The position numbers and the translations under genes are program-made. From Larus michahellis (lineage: Eukaryota > Chordata > Aves > Charadriiformes > Laridae), in the NCBI RefSeq assembly GCF_964199755.1, contig NC_133898.1, forward strand, positions 104,894,847-104,958,846: a stretch of 64,000 nt of DNA, in the 5' to 3' direction. This document shows, piece after piece, positions 12,501-25,700 of the stretch (position 1 is its first letter; every line of letters starts with the position of its first letter). The notes below the pieces were generated by a model. The model worked only from the letters and a program-made list of their open reading frames with translations, made no database searches and was not told the origin of the DNA.

Positions 12501-15500
12501 TTTTATATTTTAGGGCAACTGGGCTCTGGACCAGAACTTTAATATTTCATTTTCATGTATAACCAGAGTTTATGGAAATAAGAAGTGAATATTCTGGTCT
12601 TGTGAATAAGTCCAGAGAGGCTTTGGCTAATTCTCCTTTCTTAATAGCGTCATTTCAGTTCATAAAACTTTTATTATTGTAATAAGGAGTCACAAAATGA
12701 AGACTGCAAGTCTGTGAGGTAAAATTCCTATGTTTGGGATCAGTGCTGTTGCAGTGAAATAATACTTTTCCAAAGAGTTGGTGTGAATGTTTAAGATCTG
12801 CCTATTTTTTCACAGAGTTATTTTTAAGGGGCAGAAATATTGTTTAGTTATTATGATACCTGAAAATGAGGATTCTCTGACACTGAATTTTTGTGTGATT
12901 TCTCAGACTGCCTTAAGTTCTCTTTATTGATTGTGAAATGCCTAGACAACTGACTAAACAGAAGAATCAGTCTGGAGAACCGAATAAAAGACACTTGCTT
13001 TCCAGTTCTTGACTTGCTGATCAATGCTTTTCTTCTGTTACGTTATATTTTTGAGGATTATTTTTCTCTGCAGTCCTGCTGTAACGCAGTGTTGATCCTC
13101 ATTGCTGCAATAACACAGCAGGCAGAAGGACTACAGCCAAAGTCAACGTCGTCCTTTGAAAGTGATGTCGAAGAGATGATATGTTTGTTAAGGAATTGTC
13201 ATGCACCCTCTTGGCTAAATGCGTTTGTGATTTTGCAGTACGTGGTGTTAAAGCTGAAATAAAATCTCGGTGTTTATTGAAACTGATACGCTCGTGTATT
13301 ATGCCAGATTCAGCAGCTCTGAGTAACCAGCTCACACATACAGCATTAGTAAATACAAGCTGTCACTCTGACGTGTACCCTGTGTTGACTTTGTTACCGT
13401 GTAATCCATTTGGAGTGCATTTTCTTAGGATTACCTTTTTATCAGTTTTCCTGTATGCTTTTATAGCTTCTGAGTCACTAGGGAAACATTTCTGCCCTCC
13501 ATTAACTAAACATTAAAAGCTACAGGCAGGAGTAGAGGTAGGAGTCGAAAAATTCAATAAGGCATTATCTAACCTCAGATATTCCACTGCAGAGTAGAAA
13601 TCTGTGCCTTCTAAGTGATGTCTAAGACCCCCTACGCACTTCATGGGAGACTGAATAAGTTCAGCGTGTGGCCTGAAACATCAGCACGTTGACCAGGGAG
13701 AAGTCAACAGTCAAATTCCCTACCCCATGCTACCGTTGAAGTGCCTCAACATGAGGTGCAGACAGCTGTCTTCACCACCTTGAATCCAAGTATTTTCCCT
13801 GGTGGAAAGACACCCCCATGAACTTTTTTGAGAGATTGGGGATGGCGTTTGTGCTGCTTCTGTCCCATCTTTTGTGTTACTAGCTTGAGCTGACATCTAG
13901 CTCAGATGATTCCCACAACAGCCTGACCGGCTGTCTCTCCAAGCAGCCCATTCTCTCACCTCACAAACAGGTGAGACGGCTGAGGAAAATCTTCCTTTTG
14001 AAGAATTCAAGACTCACAGCAGAAGTGGAGACTTGGCCATTACAGCTTTGTAGCTTCAATACTGCGTAAGGAACAGGTAGTCCTGTGTATTTGTCTCAGA
14101 AACTCTTTACACTCTCAATTTGAAACAATCTTTAGATAAACTGCATAAGAAATCTTGAAAGAAAAAACTGGAACTCAGTATGCCCCCTTTCAGATGAGAG
14201 TGTTGTAAGGCTAAAATTGATGCTTTCTCCCTCTAGCCCAATCAGTCTTCATTTCTTCACTCCCTGACGTCCTAGCTCCCGTGGAAGGGGGATGAACACC
14301 ACGTCCGTACCCACAATGACCTATGGCCTGGGAATCCCGAGTCACCAGTGAGACTTAATTTTTCTCAGCTGGGAATTAGGTGCAGGTGTGTCACTTTAGA
14401 GGAAAAGATTTTAATGATGAGGCTGTTACAAAGATACTACTTCCACCACAAAACTGCTCATGAAGCAGTTAGAGTCTAATCATGATCACCTGAATGCAGA
14501 TAATCCCAGCAGAAATTCTTTTATTTAGTAATTAATGCCTAGATACAGTTAACAAAATCCAGCGTCACTAGGAAATATAAATCGAATACATTTTACATGT
14601 ATAGTGGAGGAAATGTACTTTTCCACTAAGCAGTAAAGTCAGCCCTAATGAAGAAAGCTTGTAAAATTACGGAAGCAACGCAGTAGCGGCTAAATATCTT
14701 GCCTTTCAGAGTAACTCACACGCTTACCTTCCCCTTCAAATAGATTTTACATACTTGCGTGTGCGTGTCTAAGCACGTGTATGAGGAGAGTTCCTAGCAT
14801 TTAAATGTAAGATAATAAGAAAACAAAAAGTTTGTAAGACAAAGTTACAAGAGGTGTTTTTATAATTGAGGTTTAAATAAATAAGAATTTAAATGGATTT
14901 CTTCAAATTTTGTGACCCAGAGGGTTGAGCATTGCATCATTGTTTTTTGAAGTCAGACTGAAAACCAACACACGGTTCACTTCATATTTCCTATATAAAG
15001 GAATGCTTTTATCCAGCACTGATGAGAACATATGCTCAGCAGTATTTTCAGTTTGAACTTTTTCCTCTTTATGGTTTTAAGATGAAGAATATTAATATGC
15101 TACTGCCAAAATACCTACATGATGGGAGGTAAACTAAATGCTGCAAATTGCTGGAATGATGAAGGAGATCGTTTTGATTAACAAACTAAAAATCTTTCCA
15201 CTTTTCTGTTACATTTTTGTCCAAGGGCTGATTTAGTAATGAGATAGTACTTGATTGCAAAACAGGAATGAATTTTTGGTTTTATCCAGATCCTAAAGAA
15301 AGAGGAAATTCATGTTGTAATAATTGTTAAAAAGCTCTTAATCCCTCCCCCAACCAACTGCACACCTGAGATCTTGATTGCACAGTGAATCATTTCACAC
15401 TCCCAAAGCCAGAAGCAAAAGTCACATTGAAGAGCTCTTCTGATCACACCATCAATTTGCCACCCTAGATCTGAATCAGTCATGGTCAAAACTGGAACAG

Positions 15501-16493
15501 AATTCAGTGGAACCAGTATTTCAATCCTGATGCTGTTTGTTGCGTGAGTTACGTTTAGTGGGAATTCAAACTGCAAATTAATCGAATTCAAAATAAAATT
15601 AATTCATCAGATGCTATCATAACAAGACAATTCATGTGCTGCTCATGGGAATGGTTGTATAGGAAATGCCAGTCTATTATCCTGTGCTGACCAGAACCGG
15701 ATCGTTACAAAGATATAACAAAGACAACCAATTGCTAGTAAATAGAAGCTTAAATCTAGCAAAAGAACTCAGCTACGGGGAGAAATCCAGAACTCATAGC
15801 CAGAAAGCGGGATCCAGAGTGGTGTGTTAAGGACCGTGACTCTCAGTACAGTGCACGGGGAGAATTAGGCACTTCGGGTATTGCCTAGAGACAACGAATA
15901 GGAAACACAGATGAGATGGGTCGTGACTCCTCTCTTGAGAAGTAGGCACTTCAGCCCCAAGCAAGTGGCTCTATCCACAGGGCTTTCGGACCACAAAAAG
16001 CTTTCTAAAATTGCTGCATTCGAATTGGAAAGGCTCACTCATTTCTTCTTGAAGGAGGAGCAAGAATAACCAGTTTCATCAATAACATACTGGAGTCAAA
16101 GCACCAGCTGAGTCAGAGTTTAATTCCTTTTCATACTGAAAATGGTTGTAAGCCTGATCTCCTCCTACCCTACCAAGTGCTCCACCGTCAAACTCCAGGC
16201 AGCCCACCTGTGAGCGCTGCCTTACACATACGGCATTAGGTACTGGGAACCTCGTGTACAAAACTACCCCATATGTCCTTTTTAACAGCTCTCTCAAATG
16301 TTTCTGAGTGGATTTTTTTCCTTTCCGCCAGATGAGTTCAGATCAGAAGGGTGGGTTTCAAAGATTGCCGCTGCTAGGCGGATTCATGCTGATACAGCAT
16401 TTATACCGTTGCCATGTGCATCTAAAGATACGGGAATTGTGCAGCTTGGGACAGATCTGTGAATCTACACAAATGAGAGAGAGTAAATTCTAC

Positions 16494-16517
16494 TTTTTTT
16501 TTTTTTTTTTTTTTTTT
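16494..16517. repeat. T24 homopolymer
   Basis: An uninterrupted run of 24 T on the plus strand (A24 on the minus strand), about 100 nt beyond the proposed GFRAL poly(A) signal. No adjacent retroelement body is recognisable. Confidence 0.95.
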
Positions 16518-16615
16518 AGCTTGTGAAAGGTTTAATATGTGTTAATAAATATAAAAATCTTTTGTATGCTCAACTACAAAATTCCATAATTTATAGTAGT
16601 CTTTCTAATATATAT

Positions 16616-16621
16616 TTTATT
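16616..16621 (-). promoter_or_regulatory. Candidate GFRAL poly(A) signal
   Basis: TTTATT on the plus strand is AATAAA on the minus strand, about 65 nt after the proposed GFRAL stop. It would give a very short 3' UTR. Confidence 0.5.
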
Positions 16622-16685
16622 ATCGCATATGTACAACAGGCCGGCTTTCAAGAATAGCCTTAAAAAGCATAAGCAACCGAGCAGC

Positions 16686-16773
16686 TCATCTGTGACTTTT
16701 ATAATGGACCATAAATGTTTCAGAAGAATGGTCTGGCGAGGGACTTCTTGACTCATGTTTTGTTCTGCAGGCT
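16686..16773 (-). CDS. GFRAL: GFRAL exon 9 (cytoplasmic tail and stop)
   Basis: Acceptor ttctttgttttcag is followed by a phase-2 continuation giving [20 protein letters not shown] and eight more residues to TGA at 16688-16686. This resembles the short basic, serine-rich human tail (TSRISSKARDPSS...) loosely. The phase match and a poly(A) signal 65 nt downstream support it as the terminal exon. Confidence 0.75.
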
Positions 16774-19700
16774 CTGAAAACAAAGAATGTGCATGTATTT
16801 AACAATAAACTATACAGCTTTTGGTTTGAACTTTGGCTTAATTGAAATCAGTGGCAAAATTCCCCTCTTTTTATGATGAACACTGTGGTATAAAATAATT
16901 CCCTTCACCGTTATTAATGTACTGTTCTTTCTTCCATCCCCTGTATTCTTTAAATCTGAGTTTTATTTATATGCTGATATTCCTTTAACTGCAAAGCTAA
17001 AGAGAAAGCCTCTGTTCCCATATATCCTTGACTTGCCTTTTGCATTTTTCTGCATGATTCCTCTTTGATCTGCCTCTGAATTTAATAATGAAATTTGACT
17101 CAATATCCCTCCCACTATATATAGCTCCTGCTACATCATGCTCTGTTACCTATCATCTGACAGTGTAATTCTTGAAATCTGGCCATTTAATTTGGTCCAA
17201 GAAAATGTATCATTTAAGAGAAGGCCATGTTCGTTTGACTAAGTGAATGCACATTTCTGTTTTCTTACCAAGCACTGGTGTAGGGGCAGTTTCCCATGCT
17301 GTGTGTGGGGGACTGTTTACAGAATCCTATCAGCAAAAATGGCATTTGGCAAGAATATTAACTACAATAGCAGCATTCACGGTTTGGTTTCTAAATATGT
17401 TATAATGCTGAATATTCTCATTTCCTTTCTGCATTACCTCTGCCTGCTACAGGGCTGGGAAGGTAGCCTCACAGAATTTTTGAATTCAGATTTCACCTTC
17501 TCCTGCCATGGGACAGGAAATGAAACCTCCTGAAGCCTGGGATCTCGGCATGAATGGGGGGCATTGTAGATACGCATCGTATTTCACTCCTCCCTGCTGA
17601 CACCCGCAATGTCAGTTCTTTCCATCAGTGGGGCACGCTGGACTGTTTTTTAAAGACAATCGCAGTGCCAACCTCTCAGCTAAGTCAAAACATTTTATTT
17701 TCTGCTTTTCCAATTTCCTAGAACCAATGATTAATATCCCTATCGAATTACCTGATCTTTAGGAGAGTCAACAGGACTATTCCTAGGATGAGAACTATGC
17801 AGGAGGAATAGGCAATAACGTAGACTGTTTCACCTACAAGTGAAAAATAGAAAGCAGACATGAAACATTTACTTCTTCAGTAATCAGAATCATATTTGAG
17901 ATCTGAAGTCGAATGCCTACTTACGTAAGCTAAATTAGCTATCAATTCTCGCATAAGTAATTAAAAGGAGGAAAAAAACCTAGATGGTATGCCAAGGGTA
18001 GGAATAATTCTGCCTGCACCAGTTGGTGCAAAATAATTTTTAGACTCCTTTCAGTAAATACCAGCTCCAATAGCACTTCCTATGTGTAGCACTACCTTTT
18101 AGTCTACTCCAGGGGAACAGCTTGTTACTCCGATTTGTATTTTGGAGTATTCTCCCCATGGATTTTAAGGTGTTAATTTTATTCTGTGTATCAGAGGAGA
18201 CGTGGCTCTTACTTACCTGCTAGACCTCTTTTCCTTTTTCGCATATTACCAAATCGCACTGTGCAGCAGTACTTGATCTAGAATCAAATTAAAGTAAAAT
18301 GGGATCTAACACTGTGTTTCTGGGCCCCGTGCCCATGGAGTTTCCTCTTTCTCTTAGGCTTCTCACCAAAAAGTCACTTAGGCAGTTTACGTGCTAAAAA
18401 TTCCAACTGTTGAAAAACTGGGAGTTGTTTCAACTTCTGTTTTCCAAATAAGGGGAAACTTATTTTTCCTGGAGGAGTGAATCCATCGGTTTTTGATCAA
18501 ATATTCTGAAGGAAAAGTTTCAGTTGAGAATGTAACGTAAACCCTGAACCTGGGATGGAGAGGTGTGGACCTTAGATGACTTGGCAAAACGACTCAAATC
18601 CAGAGCCGCAAGCATAAAACGTGAGACCCTTCTGTTACTTTCCTGTTGCACTGATTCTGTCATGTTTATACAATTAAATAAGTTTTGTTTGTATAGGAAC
18701 TTACATGCAGAGAGCCTTAGCTGTTCCCAAGCTGCTCCACCTTACATAGTCAGTGCGACATTCACCGAGGAAGAGATGGAGTCCCGGCCCCATCACTGGG
18801 CCACTTACCTGGGCTGTGAGAAGGCCAAGTTCTGGTCTCTGAATCAGTTATCGTATGTTCTGTTTGTTTGGTCGTACATATGCACACACAGACCCTAAAT
18901 GAGACATTCTGTCTGCGCTACATATATGCAATGTATCTAGCGTATAGTGTAACGCAAACGCAGGCGGTATGGATACTGGAGCAGGTCCAGTAAGAGAGAG
19001 TGAATATCTGTTCTACAACGAGGCAAGACATGGGCAAGAGCTGAGCAGGGGGTTGGACCTGCCTGGTCTTTATTGCAGGGTGCCACTCACTTTTTCTCAA
19101 AAAGCTATCAAAAAGTCAAGTTTTCCAATAAAAGAAAAATGAAACCAATGATTGAACCATCACAAGTTGGACAGAATGAACATACCACCTAATGTAGCAA
19201 GCTACTGAAGGATATTTCATGTGGTGAATTTTTGAAGGAAGAGGGGCAAGGTCCCAGTGCAGGACCCCTAATATCATACATTAAAAATGGATCAGCAGTT
19301 GCTCCTCCTCTCGAGGTACAACATTTCTTTTAAGATCCTGAGTTTTAGGAAAAGAATAATTTTGGGGTTTTTTTTGCAGTTTCTGAATCTTAATTGTACA
19401 CTCAGTCATTTATTAAATACTTTTTAGAACTGCAGAAGCAGTTGCAGGGGCAAAAGTTTCCAACATTTTTGAAGTGGAAAGTGAGGTTCACACATATTTA
19501 AGGCAAATAGAGATTTTAAAAGTACATAACTTATCACAAGACTAGGAAAATTATTAGGAGTAACGGTCATGCATAGTTAAAAGTGGGCTAATATAATTTC
19601 ACCAAAACAACATAATATTTTTTTAAATAACATTGGAAAAAGTGTTTTATTTTGATAAAACACTCTGAAATGATAAAATGAAATAAAAATGTTCTACTTT

Positions 19701-22700
19701 TTGTCGAAATCTTATAAAATGCTATGGTTTTGGTGAAGTAATTGCTGGTAAAAGAGATGTTGATTATCACATTTTCAGTTCTATTGGGAACACAAGAAAG
19801 ATGTTAATGATGAGAACATGCATGAAACCCCATATTTTCTCCTAGCTTCTAAGAACTGAGAGAATTCGTAAAGCTAGGAGAGGGCACAGTTTTGTGGCTG
19901 GAGAGTTAATTCTTCATTTTGTATTTTATTTTTGTTGTAACTGCTTGAATGTGCTTATTCATCTTCCCTTTCAAATGTCATTGGGGTGCGTGTTTCTTGA
20001 TAGGCACTCTGCTCTTCTTCAAAAATCCAGAAGATATTTTATGGAAATTTTCACCATGAATCTATATCCAATCAGTTCTTGAAATGTGAAATAGTGCTGG
20101 GGGAGTTAAGAAATATAGATATGAAATTTTGGCTCTGTTCGTCCAAATGTTGCCCATGAAAACTACCAGAATCCACGTTTCAATTCCTGTATGACATAAC
20201 GGGCTGTATTATCCCATTTTGATCTCTGTATACATGGTATTGATCATCTGAACATGACCTAACTATCAACAAGTTAAGGCTGAAAAACCAGTGCCCTGAA
20301 GGAACAATAAAAGTACTGACTGAAATTAGGCAGGTTTGTAGTTACGGATCGGTAAACAACCTTAGGTCTCATGCTGTGTGCGCATTCACAGTTCACTGGG
20401 ATCACAGAATCACGGAATTGTAGAATCATTTAGGTTGGAAAAGACCTTTAGGATCATCGAGTCCGACTGTCCAACCTGCTCTGGAGAGCAGATAGATCCA
20501 TCACAAGCATTAAAAACGTATTTAAAAGTTAGAATAATTTCCTGTTCTTAGCAGAAATGGTAAAAAATGTATTGCCTATGTCATTACTCTTCTAAGAAAC
20601 AGCTGTCCCTATTTCAGCAATTCTTTTCAACTGAGGTACAGAAGAGCAAATCTGGTTTGGGTTCTCTGACTAGATGGGGAAAAGGATACAAATACCTACA
20701 TGTTCCATGGAGAAAGAAAGGCACACGCGGTGTCTAAAGACTTTGGCTAAAATACGAGATGTTTCCAGCTCGGTCTTGTAGAAAGTGAATCGACAAAAGT
20801 GGAGAGCAGTCACTTCCATTGCAAAGGGAAGGGCTGCGAGGCACTGGGAGGTCTGCTCTGTCCCACAGAGGTGGCCTGCAGTCATGAGAAGCTTGTGGAC
20901 CTTCTCACCACGGGGCAGGCCTATAGCAGGACCACCGCAGCTGCGTGATGCATGTCTTGCCCTTCCTTGGATGGGCTGCAAACCTCAGGGACGCGATGGC
21001 TGGAGCGGCAGGTACCACTGAAGCACTAGCTGGAGCTGTCTACACAGACACATGGACATTTCCAGTGGTGAAGTTTGGTAGAGGATAGCTGTGGGCTCAG
21101 CAGCTGGAACAATTAGTGAGATTACACTCTTGTGTAAATCTACCTGCTTATGTATACATAATGAAATGGCTGTGAATATTCATCAGACAGATTAATTCCG
21201 GCTGGTGCTCAGAGGTTTCTTAGCTACCCACAGCTTGTCACAGGCTTTTTGCTACATTTATAGAACAATCAGATTGACAATGTTTCATACCTTACAAATT
21301 AAAGTCACTGGAGCTGAACTAATCTCAGTTCCCACAGCAGCTGGTATAATTATAGATAAACCCTGCCAATTACTTGTTTATCTAGATTCTCTGCACGGCA
21401 AAAACTCCTCAGTAGGAAATATAAGTCTACAATTTAAGACAAAATGAGATTAATTTCAACAGTTTTGGGTCAAGCCCAATTTTATTGTATCTCACAAGAA
21501 CAGGATAAGAGTGCTGTATTTCTAGCCTTCTCTTCCAGGCAAAAATACTTAAGCTCCAAAGCACTCTGCTGATGAAAGCAACTGTTTATCTTCACACATG
21601 AATCATTTTTGAAATTAAAGTGTGGGAAGCAATCTTTTGAATTATGTGGATCTGTAAAATCATGGAGATAATTTGCATAGGATAAAGTCAAAACCAGGCT
21701 GAAAGTGCATAACTAGGTAAGCAATAATAACATTTTTGAAGTTTGGAGATTTTTTGTTTGATTTCTCACTTTTTGATGTTGTTTCCAAAGTGCTATAAAA
21801 TTCTGGCCCCATCTAAGCTTACAGCAAAAGTCTCATTAGCTTTTATGTGGTTAGGACTCTGCCCACATCACATCTCGTTAACGAGGTTGTATCAGCCCAC
21901 AGACGACTGGGTTGACCTGTACCCTCCTGGGTATGTGAAAGAGTGTAAATCCAGTCAAGATTTTCACGCAATCATATGGTTACACCAAAAGCTGGAATAA
22001 TATTCTTCCAACTGAACAGAGCTATCTTTATTTGCAAGTATATGCGAATATATGTATATATGTTTAGATTTATTATTTATTATGAAAGACTCCCTTTATT
22101 AAAACCAATCTTATCTAGTGTCATAATTTGCAGTGCCACTAAATAGGATGGAGAAATTTTACTGGGTTTGAACAGTGTTTTTTTGAATTATAAAATTAAG
22201 AAAAAGTTGAAGAAATACTGAGTTTCTTCCGAGCACGTTCATCTGTAGACAGTCATTAGTTTAAATTGGTGAAAGACATGCTTGCATCTTTCAATGACAA
22301 GCTAACGAAGGATTCTTCTGAGATTTTGATGTAGGGACAAGACATCAGCAACCCATATCTCCTGCTTTCCAAGCAGAAAATAGCCAAGAAGCAAATATCT
22401 TCAAATATCTTCACATGCACAAAAGGACATATTTGATAATTTAACCGTTTTGCCTCTGCACCCTGGGATTCTTCTTGGGATTTGATTTCAGTTAAGATAA
22501 ATATTTTGTAAAGATGATAGCTCCCTTTGCAGCCTGAGTAATGCACATTTACTAGCATATGAATCTAGGATACCGGGTTAGATTTTTGGCAGTGGGATTT
22601 ATGAAACAATTTGCAATATGGTTTTTATCATCAGGTAGATATCCTGAATCAGATTCTCCTCCTTGACCTGGCTTCCTATGAGACATTTATAGCTCAGAGA

Positions 22701-25700
22701 GTTCCCATCTAGTGTATATGACAGCTCCAACAGAAGGAATATTTTATTGTATGGTTTAGGCTGGTCAGCATTCTTTTTATTTTTCTAAAGCCATCCAAAA
22801 TTCTGTTAAGAGTTCAAGGACAGGTTTTTGGAAAGTATTCAGACTTCAATGCGAACAGAATTAACTGGGTGCAGGCTGCTTTTTGCAAACATTTATCTGA
22901 ATCTCTGAGGGAAATGGATAATACATTTACCCACTGAAAGGGTCTGCAGTTAGACCTAGCCACAGGGGTGAAATATCTCACATTTTACATTTTCTCACTT
23001 AGAGCAGAGTTTCTTGCATTATAACTTGCATTATTTAACCACTAGAGTCTCGTTCCAGCTAGAGATTCAGGCTCCCTCTGTAGTTGGGAAAAAGAAGCCA
23101 ACACTTCCAGCAAAGACAGTCTGAAAAGGTGGGATTAATCTTACTCCGAGGGCCCCTGACTTTCTTCTCTGGCTACACAGAGCACTTGGATGGCGTGCAT
23201 AATTCTTAAGTAATTGTAATGCTAAAATTACAGCTGAATGCTTAATTATTCACATAGAGGTCTCAGGAATCCCATTCCCTTGAATCTATTGTTATCCATC
23301 CCAGGTTGCCACTTCAGCAATAGTTAAAGGATGGAGAGGATGAAGTCCCTTCAGTTTGTACTGCATACAGAGCTTGAATTATTTTTTCACTGTTAAAGGT
23401 GCTCAGTATGAACAGTTCTGGGAACTAATTTGTAGTAATGTCTGGAGTATTGTAATCTGCCCAACACAAGGTAGAACAGGTCATTCTCATTAGAGTTGAT
23501 ATCTGTGCATTAAGCTCTTTAGTGTTCTCACTCTGTAATGGGGTCCTTCAAAAGGAAATTTAGAACTAATATTATTTCAACCATGAGAAAAATTGTATAT
23601 TAATTCAATATCCTTTAACTTTATGTCACTTAATTGCTTACTGTAAATGCATGGAAATAAAACCAGATGCAGCTCTTCAGCCCATGGGATATCACGATCC
23701 GCAATTGCGTGCCCTTCTGCTGCGTGAGGAGGTAAAGTCTGATGGACTGTAACACAAGCCCCTTCTCAGACCACTTACTGTGGCTTCCCAATTTCGTTGT
23801 TGTAACTACCCCGGCACAAAAAGTCAAGAGAGAGAGGAGAGAAGTAGGTGTGACATCAAAGCTAATAATTTGTATTACACATTATGACTACTACTCTCAT
23901 GACTGTACGGCGAGTCAGGCTCTGGCAGGCTTAATAGCTTAATTTTCTCCAATTATAATATAGTGATTGTGAAACATCTATTTCAAAACCACTTATCAGA
24001 GAAATATGTTCAGTCTCATTATCTTTATTTGGTGGTTATATAAGCCAAGCCAAACAGGTAGAGAGATTTTTCCACATTTTGTTGAACGGGGGAGCAACAG
24101 GTAGAGCTCACTCGCATGGACCCACCCAAGGGACCCAACCTTTAGTGTTCTCTATGATACAAGAGGGAAATTTCAAGAGTACTTCTATTAAAATCATGGA
24201 GTGGTTTGCCCAAACTCACCATTAATTGAAGAAGAATGGAACTGTGCTCTGGAAAGCTTTTCTCCCGGCATTTCTGTGTTTACCCAATGAAAACCTTTCT
24301 TCTTAATGGGAATTTGACCTGAATATTGAAAATTCAATATATTACTTTAATAAAATAATTTAAGCAAATATTGCTGTTTTGTGTTTTGATAAGAGTGGCA
24401 GAATTTATAAAGGCAGCTATTTAAAAATATTGTTTACTGATGCTCGATGAACAAAATGAGTGAGCGAATGACAGTTCTTCCTTTGACATCTCAGTTAAGC
24501 CTCCCCTGTAGCTTGTTTTATGAGGGATAAGCATGCTTTTAAAATACTCTCTGCCTCAAAACAGCTTGAATTCTCTTTTCACATAAACTATTTTAGAAAT
24601 AGGCCTACCAAAAGAGTTGGGCCCACCAAACAAAGTGATGAGAAATGTGTAGTAGTTTGAAGCCCTTTCCAAAAGGCAGAGCTTATTCTCCAAATGAATT
24701 GCTAGACCTCAATCAACTCTTTCACAAAGGCCTGTCCTCTTAGTGGGCATGATTTCATGAATGTATCTGAAAATACACGTCTTCTGTTGAAATGAAAAAT
24801 AAAATGTTTACCTAAGTAGAATAGTTTACAGACCACGAGGCTAAACCATACAGGACTATGCATGGTCACTCACAGGAACCGTAAGCTGAGAAATTTTTAT
24901 TCCCTAGAGGAATTAAACCAATATGACAAAGGTTCATGTTTGCAGCCTGAAACGTTGTCTAAATAGCAATGGACTAAATCTCCTTGAAATGTATTTTTTC
25001 TCTGAGATCCAAAAATACAACCCAGAGTTCAAATATTTTGGAAACTTAGGTTTTTACTTTCTGTCACTGGCATTTTTGCTTATTCCTGTTGTGACACTGA
25101 TCCTACATTGGCACTGATCCACGCCGTGCTTCTGTCTCATGTAGCAGCCAGTTACTGACAGTTCTTGCCTTTTATTGAGTCTGCAGCAAGCTTTAATCTT
25201 GTAAGCACAGTCCCAAGAGCAAACACTCGTAGCCAGGCAGTGCTACAGAAGAGTAGGAAGATGTGATGGTGTAAACACCACTTTGTGGGTCCATTCACAG
25301 CAGTTCTAGAGGCAGAGATCCTTTTTGCTAGCCCTGGGTATTTGTCTATTCAGAAAAACTTCAAGGTTAAAAATCGTCACCACTGCAAGAATGAAAGTTA
25401 TCCAAAGTTCACACTCAGGGCAGATGAACGCGTTAGCAGAAAGGGTTGGATGGGGTCTGCAACAGAGCACTCATTCACTCCACGTCTCTGAAATGCCATG
25501 CAGATACTGGCACTTAGCACTGTGCCTTACAATCGAACCCATAATCATCTCTCTCTTCAGCGTAGCTGCAGTACAACTAGACATCTAAAAATCAAAAGCA
25601 AGATTCACAAGACTGCAAATGTTCTGTAGAGTAGGGGCCAAACCTTTACTCAGCCAAAGGCCCAGGATCCCCGAACTGTTTTTGTTTAACTAGCAGGAAT

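Larger units (their letters stand above)
8009..16600. other. HMGCLL1 3' UTR and intergenic DNA
   Basis: The first part is presumably HMGCLL1 3' UTR, very AT-rich with several attaaa sequences. A perfect AATAAA on the plus strand first appears at about 9523-9528. Beyond that I see no coding exon, RNA gene or clear repeat up to the 3' end of GFRAL. HMGCLL1 and GFRAL are convergent here. Confidence 0.7.

Noticed and set aside
18217-18279. Alternative upstream acceptor (ttgattctag at about 18280) for GFRAL exon 7.
   Set aside because: It gives a phase-0 start. After exon 6 (phase 1) it would hit a TAA within about ten codons.
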